64,000 nucleotides of DNA from NCBI RefSeq assembly GCF_034008315.1, contig NZ_CP125377.1, forward strand, positions 1,128,001 to 1,192,000. Direction: 5' to 3'. This document shows, piece by piece, positions 34,834-43,213 of the stretch. The notes beneath the pieces were generated by a model that worked only from the letters and a program-made list of their open reading frames with translations, had not been told where the DNA came from and did not search any database. Within the stretch, counting starts at the first letter, position 1; each line of letters starts with the position of its first letter. The DNA is from Pseudomonas sp. P8_241 (GTDB lineage: Bacteria > Pseudomonadota > Gammaproteobacteria > Pseudomonadales > Pseudomonadaceae). The position numbers and the translations under genes are program-made.

Positions 34834-36009
34834 ATGACCGCCGCCTGCCTGATGAGCACTTACCAACCCTTGACCTTGAGCTTCAACAAGGGCCTGGGCA
34901 CGCGCCTGTGGGATCAGGCCGGACGCGAATACCTGGACGCGGTGGCCGGTGTGGCGGTGACTAACGTCGGCCACTCCCATCCGAAAATCGTCGCCGCCAT
35001 CACCGAGCAGGCCGGGTTGCTGCTGCACACGTCCAACCTCTACAGCATCGACTGGCAACTACGGCTGGCGCAGAAATTGACGCGGTTGTCGGGCATGGAC
35101 CGGGCGTTCTTCAACAACTCAGGTGCAGAAGCGAACGAGACTGCGCTGAAGATTGCGCGCCTGCATGGCTGGCACAAAGGCATCGAGCAACCGCTGGTGG
35201 TGGTCATGGAAAACGCCTTTCACGGCCGCACCCTCGGCACCTTGTCGGCCAGTGACGGCCCGGCCGTGCGCCTGGGCTTCAACAGGTTGCCGGGGGATTT
35301 CATCAAGGTGCCTTTCGGCGACCTGAAGGCGTTGGACCAGGTGCAGCAGACACATGGCCCGCGCATCGTGGCGATCCTGATGGAACCGATTCAGGGCGAG
35401 AGCGGCGTGCAACTGGCACCGCCCGGTTACCTGAAAGCCTTACGCGAACTGTGCAACCGGCGCTCATGGCTACTGATGCTCGACGAAATCCAGACCGGCA
35501 TCGGCCGCACCGGCCAGTGGTTTGCGTTCCAGCACGAAGGCATCGTCCCGGACGTCATGACGTTGGCCAAAGGCCTGGGCAACGGCGTGCCGATTGGCGC
35601 CTGCCTGGCCCGTGGCAAAGCCGCCGACCTGTTCACGCCCGGCAGCCACGGCAGCACCTTCGGGGGCAACCCGCTGGCATGCCGGGTGGGATGCACCGTG
35701 CTGGAGATCATCGAGGAACAAGGCCTGCTGGAGAACGCCCGGTGTCAGGGCGAACACTTGCTGCGCAGATTGCGCATGGAGTTGGCGGATAACCCCAACG
35801 TCTCGGCGATCCGTGGACAGGGCCTGATGATCGGTATCGAACTCAAGCAACCGATCCGCGACCTGAGCCTGATCGCTGCGCGCGATCATGCGTTGCTGAT
35901 CAACGTGACCCGGGGGCAAATCATTCGGTTGTTGCCGCCGTTGACCATTGATGAGCGGGAGGTGGAGATGATTGTCAGAGGGGTGAGTCGAGTTGTGAAA
36001 GCGGCGTGA
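34834..36009 (+). CDS. Acetylornithine-type class III aminotransferase
   Basis: 391 residues, fold-type I PLP enzyme. The PLP Lys is in [25 protein letters not shown] and [11 protein letters not shown] match the ArgD/AruC group. It transfers the amino group of N-acetylornithine (or succinylornithine) to 2-oxoglutarate. The core arginine genes are not nearby, and it is next to a LysR regulator, so it is likely a paralog with a more specific job. ATG at 34834 follows TGGAGC. Confidence 0.9.
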   Translation: MTAACLMSTYQPLTLSFNKGLGTRLWDQAGREYLDAVAGVAVTNVGHSHPKIVAAITEQAGLLLHTSNLYSIDWQLRLAQKLTRLSGMDRAFFNNSGAEANETALKIARLHGWHKGIEQPLVVVMENAFHGRTLGTLSASDGPAVRLGFNRLPGDFIKVPFGDLKALDQVQQTHGPRIVAILMEPIQGESGVQLAPPGYLKALRELCNRRSWLLMLDEIQTGIGRTGQWFAFQHEGIVPDVMTLAKGLGNGVPIGACLARGKAADLFTPGSHGSTFGGNPLACRVGCTVLEIIEEQGLLENARCQGEHLLRRLRMELADNPNVSAIRGQGLMIGIELKQPIRDLSLIAARDHALLINVTRGQIIRLLPPLTIDEREVEMIVRGVSRVVKAA

Positions 36010-36017
36010 GGTTTAAC

Positions 36018-36272
36018 TCAGTAATGGTATCTGCACATTACGATGCGCAAATCTCCGTCCTCGATGGTGTAGACCAAGCGATGCTCAGTAGTAATCCGTC
36101 GTGACCAGAAGCCACTCAGATTGTGTTTGAGCGGCTCTGGTTTTCCCGGGCCATCGAACGGTTCGCGCTGAATTGACTTGATCAACAAGTTAATTCTTTT
36201 GAGCCCCGCCTTGTCGTTCTGCTGGAACCAAAGGTAGTCGTCCCAGCCTTCAGGAGTAACCTCGATTTTCAT
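36018..36272 (-). CDS. yoeB: YoeB-family mRNA interferase toxin
   Basis: 84 residues starting at the ATG 36272, in frame with the chimeric ORF above. It is almost the length of E. coli YoeB, shares the HNLSGFWSRRITTEHRLVY core, and keeps Glu46, Arg65, His83 and Tyr84 of the RNase site. YoeB cleaves mRNA in the ribosome A site and is normally held by YefM. No complete yefM is visible upstream; only a tail of about 20 codons remains. The toxin is probably expressed by translation from its own ATG or as the fusion, or it may be silent. Confidence 0.85.
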   Translation of the reverse strand: MKIEVTPEGWDDYLWFQQNDKAGLKRINLLIKSIQREPFDGPGKPEPLKHNLSGFWSRRITTEHRLVYTIEDGDLRIVMCRYHY

Positions 36273-36560
36273 TCTTCGATGAGTTGCCTGAATTTGGTTT
36301 TTTCCGGCCCGCAGGTTGCCGATTGACTTGATCAAGCGTTCTTCATCGGCGGCGATCCGCGCCATACCCAGGGATTCGGCGCGGGGGCGGGCGATGCTGT
36401 GTTCGTCGCACAGCCAGTGCATCGAATCGAGGTCGACCCAGGGCACTTGCAGTTGTCCGGACAGTCGCTGCGCCAGCCAGCTTTTACCCGAGCCGGAGTT
36501 GCCGATGATCAGGGTTCGGATGAGTTGCGGATTGTGCGAAATTCGCCTGTTCATTTTCAT
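36018..36560 (-). CDS. Chimeric ORF: P-loop kinase N-terminus, YefM antitoxin tail and YoeB toxin
   Basis: A 180-codon ORF in three parts. Residues 1 to about 74 are a P-loop nucleoside-kinase-like start with Walker A GNSGSGKS (20-27). Residues about 75-87 (ERLIKSIGNLRAGK) match the end of a YefM antitoxin. Residues 97-180 are a full-length YoeB: Glu46, Arg65, His83 and Tyr84 (own numbering) of the toxin active site are present. Between, a run of six A (36298-36303 on this strand as T) puts the frames together; with five A the frame would read an end GKTKFRQLIEE then TGA overlapping the toxin ATG, the normal YefM-YoeB arrangement. So the fusion may come from an indel in the A-run. Confidence 0.85.
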   Translation of the reverse strand: MKMNRRISHNPQLIRTLIIGNSGSGKSWLAQRLSGQLQVPWVDLDSMHWLCDEHSIARPRAESLGMARIAADEERLIKSIGNLRAGKNQIQATHRRMKIEVTPEGWDDYLWFQQNDKAGLKRINLLIKSIQREPFDGPGKPEPLKHNLSGFWSRRITTEHRLVYTIEDGDLRIVMCRYHY

Positions 36561-36624
36561 TCACTGGACACCGCCGGCAGAATCCGCAGAATCGCCTCTG
36601 GTTCAGGGAAAGGAGTTCCATCAC

Positions 36625-37725
36625 GTGTCGGTTCGATTGCTGTTTCTCTCGTTGCTGTGCACCGCCTCAGGCGTCACCCATGCTGCAAACCAGGACGAGG
36701 GCATTGCTGGACATTACACCCTGCAGGCCAGGGAAATCGGCTCGCAACTGGTGCTGCAACCCGATAGCACCTTTGATGCCATGATCGTGTATGCCGGTGC
36801 CCAAGGCGCCGCCAAAGGACACTGGAAGCGTGCCGGTGACACCTTGCTGTTGACCAGCGACGCCGTTGAACCGCCGGCCGAAAAACTGCTGTTCAACCTG
36901 AGCCGTACCCACAGTCTGGCAGAACTCAAGGATGCGCATTTGCCCGACGGCGGTGACGCGTTCAAACAGGCGAAAAACCACTACGTCCTGAACCTGCGTT
37001 TCGCACGCTCCAGCCCCGTGCCGAGCATCGCGCCGGTGACGGTGTTGTTCGAGTTCGATGAGGGGCCAGAAACCCGGTTGATATGGGATAACGCCCAGGG
37101 CCGGCAGCTGTATTTGCCGTATTCGCAGCAGCGAAACCTGACGCGGATCGGCTTTCAAAGCGCTGCCGATCAGGCTGTGCAATGGTTTGCGATTGATCCC
37201 GTGACTCGCACCTTGTCGCTGAACTGGAAAGTCGATCGCGCGACGGGTCAGATGAGCTATGAAAAACCTGAAGAGCTGACCCTCGTGCAGTCGCAGCAGT
37301 TTCTGCGCAACGCCCCCAGGGAACGGGCGCTGATCGAGCGAAATTATGTCCTGAGGATGAATTACGGTGTGCCGGCGCAGCCGCCGGCGATCAAGCCTGT
37401 GGTTATCGAATGGTCCTACGACGATGGTTCGCAGAAGATTCTGCGCTGGACCGACTCACGACAATCTCAATTGAAAATGCCGGTCGAGGAGGGCAAGACC
37501 CTGCAAAGGCTCGGTTTGCGGATGAGTGATGCTCAAGCCGACACGCAATGGTTCGAGGTCGAGCCTGACAGCCGTGCGCTCGACCTGATGTGGGATGAGC
37601 GGGTCAACGCCGCGCAGATGCGCGACTTGTCCGGCATCTTCAAAACCCTGGCGCTGGACGTCAAAGGCGATTGCCTGGCAGTGGACCTGGGCAATGGCCT
37701 GGCGTGTTATCGCAAGCAGGATTAG
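36625..37725 (+). CDS. Secreted hypothetical protein (366 aa)
   Basis: An N-terminal signal sequence (VRLLFLSLLCTASG then HA-A) is followed by about 345 residues that are hydrophilic with a repeated beta pattern. I see no known domain. The region 130-230 and 240-330 contain similar V-x-F-E-F/V-I-E-W and W-F-A-I/W-F-E-V patterns, which suggests an internal duplication. The GTG at 36625 is preceded by AAAGGAG nine bases upstream; no ATG gives a signal peptide. It is divergent from the chimeric toxin gene and overlaps the stop of the convergent phosphatase gene by 4 bases. Confidence 0.7.
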   Translation: MSVRLLFLSLLCTASGVTHAANQDEGIAGHYTLQAREIGSQLVLQPDSTFDAMIVYAGAQGAAKGHWKRAGDTLLLTSDAVEPPAEKLLFNLSRTHSLAELKDAHLPDGGDAFKQAKNHYVLNLRFARSSPVPSIAPVTVLFEFDEGPETRLIWDNAQGRQLYLPYSQQRNLTRIGFQSAADQAVQWFAIDPVTRTLSLNWKVDRATGQMSYEKPEELTLVQSQQFLRNAPRERALIERNYVLRMNYGVPAQPPAIKPVVIEWSYDDGSQKILRWTDSRQSQLKMPVEEGKTLQRLGLRMSDAQADTQWFEVEPDSRALDLMWDERVNAAQMRDLSGIFKTLALDVKGDCLAVDLGNGLACYRKQD

Positions 37726-39641
37726 TCGTGGTGTTGCGGCGCAACCATCCGGGTTTTCGGTGAGCCGTTCGAGTTGTGCTGATAGATGTCCTGCGGTTGG
37801 CCGCTGTCATTGAAAAACACCTGGCCAATGCCCGCCGAATTCCACAATCGTTCGCCAGCTTCAGCATGCTCCGGGACATGCGGCACGATGCGCATGCGCC
37901 GACGTTTGGTTAGCCAGTTCAGTGGCGAGCGCGGCGAGTACAGCCAGCGATTGAGCCGGTCGAACCATTCCAGCAGTGTCGCAGGAAACTCGTTCTTGAT
38001 GCCGCTGCTGGTGATCTGCCAGATTTTCGGCCCGGCCTTGCGATGCCGGATCAGCACTTCGTAGACGAAGGAGTAATGCACATCGCCGGACAGCACCACG
38101 TAGTTACCCGGTGTGCGTGAGTGACGGAAAATATTCAGGATCACCTGCGCGGCACCGCGATGGGCCATCCAGTTTTCCGCGTCCACCAACAGGGGGAAGC
38201 CGCACCAGCTGAAGATCCGCTGCACGGTCTCGATCAATTTGACGCCGAAGATCGGCGCCGGCGAAACGATGATTGCGCTCGGATGGTCCAGCAGTTCCTG
38301 TTGCAGTTCGCTGAGGGCTTCCCAGTCCAGCAGGCCGGAGGGTTGCTTGAGGTTCATCTCGCTGCGCCAGCGTCGGGTACGGGTGTCGATCACGACGATG
38401 GCCGGGGTGGTTGGAAGGACAAAATGCCAGTTCTGAAACTTCAGCAGATCGTCGATCAAGTCGTCCTGAACCGGACTGTCGAGGTAGCGGTCATGCCCGG
38501 TGGCGCTGAACGCGTCGGTTTTTTTCAGGACTTCGCTGAAGGCGTCCGGATTGTTGCCCCAGCCCTGGCACAGCATGTAGGCAATCAGCGCATTGCCGAT
38601 GATGCGTTTGGAGAACGGATGGCCATAGGCCGTTTCCTCCCATTGCGCGGAAAGATTCCAGTCATCGGTAATGTCGTGGTCGTCGAAAATCATCAGCGTC
38701 GGAATGTGCGCCAATGCCCGGGCGACGTTGCCCAGCCCGGCCTTGAAGCCGTCAATGTACGTTTGCTCGAGTGTGTAGCGCTCACGCCTTTTCGCTGTCA
38801 GTGCCGGAGGTTGCGGGGCGATCAGGGTCCAGGGCGTTGGCGACCAGACCAGCAGGTACATGGCCATGACTTCAGCAAATGTCACCAGATGGTTGTCGGC
38901 ATTGCTGCTGGTGAAAATCGGTTTGCGCGCACCGCCGAAAAAACGGTCGCGCAGGGTTTCGTTGCTCTGCAGCGCCGGTAGCAAATCCGCGCGGTGGTAG
39001 TAACTGGCGGGATGCTCGTAGAGTTTGGCGCTGTCGCTGACCACGGCGCCTTCGAGGTGTTCTTCGAACAACCCCAAGCGTTCGATCAAGGCATGGATCG
39101 CCCGCAACATCGGCCCCGCGACATCGTCGGCGTAGATCTGATCGCCGGTCATGATCAACAGGGCGGGGCGATCCAGCGCTTCATGTTGCTGCGCGAGCAG
39201 CTCATCGACGCACAGCAAGCCGTCGGTCGCCGGGTGATGCGGCTTGCGGCAGGAACCGTGGAGCAATTGATCGACCCGTGAGCGCAGCACGAAGTCGGGA
39301 TGCGAGGCATCGCCGTACAGCAGATGCGGTGCCCATGTAGCGATGCCCTCAACGCCATCGATCAGCAGGTCGTATTCGATCCGCTCGTCACAGGGCAGGG
39401 CGTTCTCCAGCGAGACGTCGATCAAATGGACGAAGGCATGAACACCCACCGACACCACGGTGCACTGCTGCGTACCGAGACGAATGTCGCCAACACCTTG
39501 CACACGCAGCGTCAGCGTCAGCGCCCGCGACCCGACCAGCCACATCACCAGGCGCGAGGGCTCCAGGCGTCGCAACAGCGGGCCGGCCAGGACCGGCGGC
39601 AGGGAAGTGCAATCGTCAGGCAGTGGCAGCGTCGCGGACAT
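37722..39641 (-). CDS. PhoD-like metallophosphatase
   Basis: 639 residues. The family motifs are visible in order: MTGDQIYADDVAG (about residue 170), FDDHDITDDWN (about 320), VIDTRTRRW, and VLSGDVHYSF (about 520). These residues bind the metal centre (Fe/Ca or Mn) and the phosphate in PhoD-type phosphatases/phosphodiesterases. No Tat or Sec signal is clear at the N-terminus, so it may be cytosolic, unlike classical PhoD. Convergent with the secreted protein gene. Confidence 0.85.
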   Translation of the reverse strand: MSATLPLPDDCTSLPPVLAGPLLRRLEPSRLVMWLVGSRALTLTLRVQGVGDIRLGTQQCTVVSVGVHAFVHLIDVSLENALPCDERIEYDLLIDGVEGIATWAPHLLYGDASHPDFVLRSRVDQLLHGSCRKPHHPATDGLLCVDELLAQQHEALDRPALLIMTGDQIYADDVAGPMLRAIHALIERLGLFEEHLEGAVVSDSAKLYEHPASYYHRADLLPALQSNETLRDRFFGGARKPIFTSSNADNHLVTFAEVMAMYLLVWSPTPWTLIAPQPPALTAKRRERYTLEQTYIDGFKAGLGNVARALAHIPTLMIFDDHDITDDWNLSAQWEETAYGHPFSKRIIGNALIAYMLCQGWGNNPDAFSEVLKKTDAFSATGHDRYLDSPVQDDLIDDLLKFQNWHFVLPTTPAIVVIDTRTRRWRSEMNLKQPSGLLDWEALSELQQELLDHPSAIIVSPAPIFGVKLIETVQRIFSWCGFPLLVDAENWMAHRGAAQVILNIFRHSRTPGNYVVLSGDVHYSFVYEVLIRHRKAGPKIWQITSSGIKNEFPATLLEWFDRLNRWLYSPRSPLNWLTKRRRMRIVPHVPEHAEAGERLWNSAGIGQVFFNDSGQPQDIYQHNSNGSPKTRMVAPQHHD

Positions 39642-39770
39642 CCGGATTCAAGACTCTTGGGGGCACAGAAGCGGGCGATGATAGCGCACGTCAAGACGTG
39701 ACAGGCTAATGTGAGCATGTCACGCCATGTGTTGGCGTTTGAGCATCCATCGAATCGAAGAGAGGGCGTC

Positions 39771-40034
39771 ATGCACCGAATTATCCTGCCGGCACTGGCC
39801 ATTTTGCTGGTGGCGCAGTCCCCGGCCTATGCCATCAACGACAAGTATCGCAAGCAACTCGAAGCGTCCGGTTGCACCCAGATGAGTGAGCTGCAGGGCT
39901 GTGATATCCACAAGACCAAGGCTGAAAACGCCAAGGCCGGGTTCAGCAATCCTGAAACCCCGGTCACAGGCGAAAAACCCCAAGACAAGTCGACCAACGG
40001 AAAAGAAGGAGCAAAGCCACCTGTCACGAAATGA
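39771..40034 (+). CDS. Small secreted hypothetical protein (87 aa)
   Basis: A signal peptide of about 22 residues (ILPALAILLVAQSPAYA) and a mature part of about 65 residues with two Cys (SGCTQM...QGCDI) likely forming a disulfide and a Pro/Lys/Glu-rich tail. The ATG at 39771 follows GAGGG; an upstream ATG at 39711 adds 20 residues that do not look like signal. It is followed by the quinone oxidoreductase gene 104 bases later. Function unknown. Confidence 0.65.
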   Translation: MHRIILPALAILLVAQSPAYAINDKYRKQLEASGCTQMSELQGCDIHKTKAENAKAGFSNPETPVTGEKPQDKSTNGKEGAKPPVTK

Positions 40035-40138
40035 AAAGCCATTGTCGTCTGATGAGAAGCATCCCGACAGGCCTCGTCCTACAGTCCAATCAATGCAATT
40101 CGATGCTACGCCAACTTGCTGATTGGAGAATAAGAAAA

Positions 40139-41119
40139 ATGGCCAAAGCCGTACGCTTTTACGAAACCGGTGGTCCTGAAGTCCTACGTTACGAGGACGT
40201 CGAAGTCGGCGATCCCGGTCCGGGCCAGGTTCGTCTTCGACACGTAGCTGTTGGTTTGAACTACGCCGACACCTACTTCCGCAATGGTACTTACCCAATC
40301 CCGATGCCGAACGGCATGGGGGTTGAAGCCTCCGGCGTGGTCCAGGCCATCGGCGAAGGCGTGACCAACGTCCAGGTGGGGGACCGCGTCACTTACACCG
40401 GTTTTCTCAATACCCTGGGTGCTTACAGCACCGAGCGCCTGATCGCTGCCGCGCCGCTGATCAAGCTGCCGGAAACCATCAGCTTCGAAACCGCCGCCGC
40501 GATGACGATGCGTGGCCTGACGTCTTCGTACCTGATGCGCCGCATCTACGACTTCAAGCCGGGCGACAGCATCCTGTTGCACGCCGCTGCCGGTGGTGTA
40601 GGCCTGATCGTTTCGCAATGGGCCAAACTGCTGGGCCTGAACGTGATCGGCACGGTGTCGACCGAGCAAAAGGCTGAAATCGCCCGTGCTCACGGTTGCG
40701 ACCACACGATCAATTACAGCCATGAAGATGTCGCCGCTCGCGTTCGCGAATTGACCGACGGTGTGGGCGTCAACGTGGTGTTCGACAGCGTTGGCAAAAA
40801 CACCTTCATGGGCTCCCTGGACTCGTTGAAGCCCCGTGGCCTGATGGTCTGCGTGGGTACCGCGTCCGGCCCGATCCCGGCGTTCGACCCGGTGATGCTG
40901 GCGATGAAAGGCTCGCTGTACCTGACCCGTCCAGCCCTGGCCAACTACATCAGCGACCCGGCCGAAAAAGCCGCCCTGGCGGGCGAGTTGTTCGACCACG
41001 TCGGCAGCGGCCGGATCAAGATCGAGATCAACCAGCACTACGCCCTGCAGGACGCTGTGCAGGCGCACCGCGATCTGGAATCGCGCAAAACTACCGGCTC
41101 GTCGATTTTCGTCGTTTAA
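40139..41119 (+). CDS. NADPH:quinone oxidoreductase (MDR superfamily)
   Basis: 326 residues of the zinc-free quinone oxidoreductase type: an N-terminal GroES-like domain (G-L-N-Y-A-D-T at about 39) and a nucleotide-binding domain with AAAGGVG (around 152). Reduces quinones or enones with NADPH. The ATG at 40139 is preceded by GGAGA; ORF extension upstream is not supported. First in a co-oriented operon of seven genes. 13 bases separate it from the TauD-like gene. Confidence 0.88.
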   Translation: MAKAVRFYETGGPEVLRYEDVEVGDPGPGQVRLRHVAVGLNYADTYFRNGTYPIPMPNGMGVEASGVVQAIGEGVTNVQVGDRVTYTGFLNTLGAYSTERLIAAAPLIKLPETISFETAAAMTMRGLTSSYLMRRIYDFKPGDSILLHAAAGGVGLIVSQWAKLLGLNVIGTVSTEQKAEIARAHGCDHTINYSHEDVAARVRELTDGVGVNVVFDSVGKNTFMGSLDSLKPRGLMVCVGTASGPIPAFDPVMLAMKGSLYLTRPALANYISDPAEKAALAGELFDHVGSGRIKIEINQHYALQDAVQAHRDLESRKTTGSSIFVV

Positions 41120-41132
41120 GGAGCTACCAGCC

Positions 41133-41981
41133 ATGAAAGTCGAACAATTGACCTACAGCATTGGCGCCGAACTGACCGGCGTCAACCTGGCCGATGCGGT
41201 GCATGACGACGGTCTGTTTGCCGAGATTCGTGCCCAGTTGCTCAAGCACCGTGTGGTGTTCCTGCGCGATCAGGACATCACCCGCGCCGAGCACGTGGCC
41301 TTCGCCCGTCGCTTCGGCGAGCTGGAAGATCACCCGGTGGCCGGCAGCGATCCGGATCACCCTGGGCTGGTGCGGATCTACAAGAACCCGGATCAGCCGA
41401 TGGACCGCTACGAAAACGCCTGGCACACCGACGCCACCTGGCGCGATGCCCCGCCGATGGGTTGCGTGCTGCGCTGCGTGGAGTGCCCGCCCGTGGGCGG
41501 CGACACCATGTGGACCAACATGGTCGCGGCTTACGCGAACCTGCCGGAAGACATAAAGGTCAAGATCGCCGACCTGCGTGCCCGCCACAGCATTGAAGCG
41601 AGCTTCGGTGCGGCCATGCCGATCGAGAAGCGCCTGGGCCTCAAAGCAATGTACCCGGATGCGGAACACCCGGTGGTGCGCATCCACCCGGAAACCGGCG
41701 AGAAGGTGTTGTTCGTCAACGCCTTCACCACCCACTTCAGCAACTACCACACCCCGGAGCGGGTGCGCTTCGGTCAGGACGCCAACCCTGGCGCCGGCGA
41801 ATTGCTGCGCTACCTGATCAGCCAGGCGTACATCCCTGAGTATCAAGTGCGCTGGCGCTGGAAGCCGAACAGCATCGCCATCTGGGACAACCGCAGTACC
41901 CAGCATTACGCGGTGATGGATTACCCACCGTGCCATCGCAAGATGGAGCGCGCCGGCATCATCGGCGAAAAGACCTACTGA
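41133..41981 (+). CDS. TauD/TfdA-family Fe(II)/2-oxoglutarate dioxygenase
   Basis: 282 residues. The Fe ligands are His98-x-Asp100 (WHTDATW) and distal His in STQHYAV, with a C-terminal R segment. Members hydroxylate compounds such as taurine, 2,4-D or other carboxylates or sulfonates and release the leaving group. In this operon it is the likely first step on an unknown substrate; length is close to TauD (283). Confidence 0.88.
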   Translation: MKVEQLTYSIGAELTGVNLADAVHDDGLFAEIRAQLLKHRVVFLRDQDITRAEHVAFARRFGELEDHPVAGSDPDHPGLVRIYKNPDQPMDRYENAWHTDATWRDAPPMGCVLRCVECPPVGGDTMWTNMVAAYANLPEDIKVKIADLRARHSIEASFGAAMPIEKRLGLKAMYPDAEHPVVRIHPETGEKVLFVNAFTTHFSNYHTPERVRFGQDANPGAGELLRYLISQAYIPEYQVRWRWKPNSIAIWDNRSTQHYAVMDYPPCHRKMERAGIIGEKTY

Positions 41982-42067
41982 TCCACCCTATCGCATTCGC
42001 ACTCGTGAACACGTCCGCCCGGCTCGACCCCGGGTGGGCGGGACAATCATAAGAACTGGAGTAACTC

Positions 42068-43120
42068 ATGCAATTCTTCGACGATTCCCTGCACCCGGAA
42101 AACATGGATAAGGTAGTCATTACCGTGGCCCCGTACGGCCCGGAGTGGATGCCGGAAGACTTCCCGGAAGACATCCCGCTGACCATGGATGAGCAGGTTC
42201 AAAAAGCAGTTGAATGCTATGAGGCCGGCGCCACGGTTCTGCACTTGCACGTGCGTGAACTGGACGGCAAGGGCTCCAAGCGTCTGTCGAAATTCAACGA
42301 ACTGATCGCCGGTGTGCGTGAAGCTGTGCCGGACATGATCATCCAGGTCGGCGGTTCGATTTCCTTCGCCCCTGAAAGCGATGGCGAAGCGGCCAAGTGG
42401 CTGTCCGACGACACCCGCCACATGCTGGCCGAACTGACCCCGAAACCGGATCAGGTCACCGTGGCAATCAACACCACGCAAATGAACATCATGGAGCTGT
42501 TGTACCCGGAGTACCTCAAAGGTACTTCCCTGGACAACCCGATGACCCACGCCGCCTACAGCGAAATGACCGTACCGGCAGGCCCGGCCTGGGTTGCAGA
42601 GCACCTCAAGCGCCTGATGGACAACGGCATCCAGCCGCACTTCCAGCTGACCGGCATGCACGCCCTGGAAACCCTCGAGCGCCTGGTGCGTCGTGGCGTT
42701 TACAAAGGCCCGCTGAACCTGACCTGGATCGGCATCGGCGGTGGCTTCGACGGCCCGAACCCGTTCAACTTCTTCAACTTCATTCACCGCGCGCCGGACG
42801 GTTGCACCCTGACCTCCGAATCGCTGCTCAAGAACGTCATGCCGTTCAACACCATGTCGATGGCCATGGGCATGCACCCGCGTGTGGGCAACGAAGACAC
42901 TATCATTGATCACAAGGGCGACCGTTTCGGCTCCGTTGACCAGATCAAGCAAACCGTGCGCATTGCCCATGAACTGGGTCGTGAAATCGCCACCGGCAAA
43001 GAAGCCCGCGAGATCTACCGCATTGGCGTGCAGTACGAAACCATCGAAGAAACCCTGTTGGCCAACGGCATGGCCCCCAACCGCAAGGCTGGGCAGAAAG
43101 GTGTACCGCAACGCGGTTAA
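42068..43120 (+). CDS. BKACE-family (DUF849) beta-keto acid cleavage enzyme
   Basis: 350 residues. TIM-barrel with the metal-binding HLHVRE (His59 and His61) and a second Glu/His; a GIGGGFDGPN motif, and a MGMHPRVGNEDTI end. BKACE enzymes condense beta-keto acids with acetyl-CoA, releasing acetoacetate and an acyl-CoA (e.g. in lysine fermentation and carnitine degradation). It is more than 300 residues long, so intact. Preceded by an 86-base gap with a GGAG-like site. Confidence 0.88.
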   Translation: MQFFDDSLHPENMDKVVITVAPYGPEWMPEDFPEDIPLTMDEQVQKAVECYEAGATVLHLHVRELDGKGSKRLSKFNELIAGVREAVPDMIIQVGGSISFAPESDGEAAKWLSDDTRHMLAELTPKPDQVTVAINTTQMNIMELLYPEYLKGTSLDNPMTHAAYSEMTVPAGPAWVAEHLKRLMDNGIQPHFQLTGMHALETLERLVRRGVYKGPLNLTWIGIGGGFDGPNPFNFFNFIHRAPDGCTLTSESLLKNVMPFNTMSMAMGMHPRVGNEDTIIDHKGDRFGSVDQIKQTVRIAHELGREIATGKEAREIYRIGVQYETIEETLLANGMAPNRKAGQKGVPQRG

Positions 43121-43213
43121 CCGAAGGTCGGGACGAGAGGCCGTGACCTCTCGTCCTCCTGACCGTTACACGCTTGAATAACAAAAATAAAACAAAGCTC
43201 TTGAGGAGGCTGC

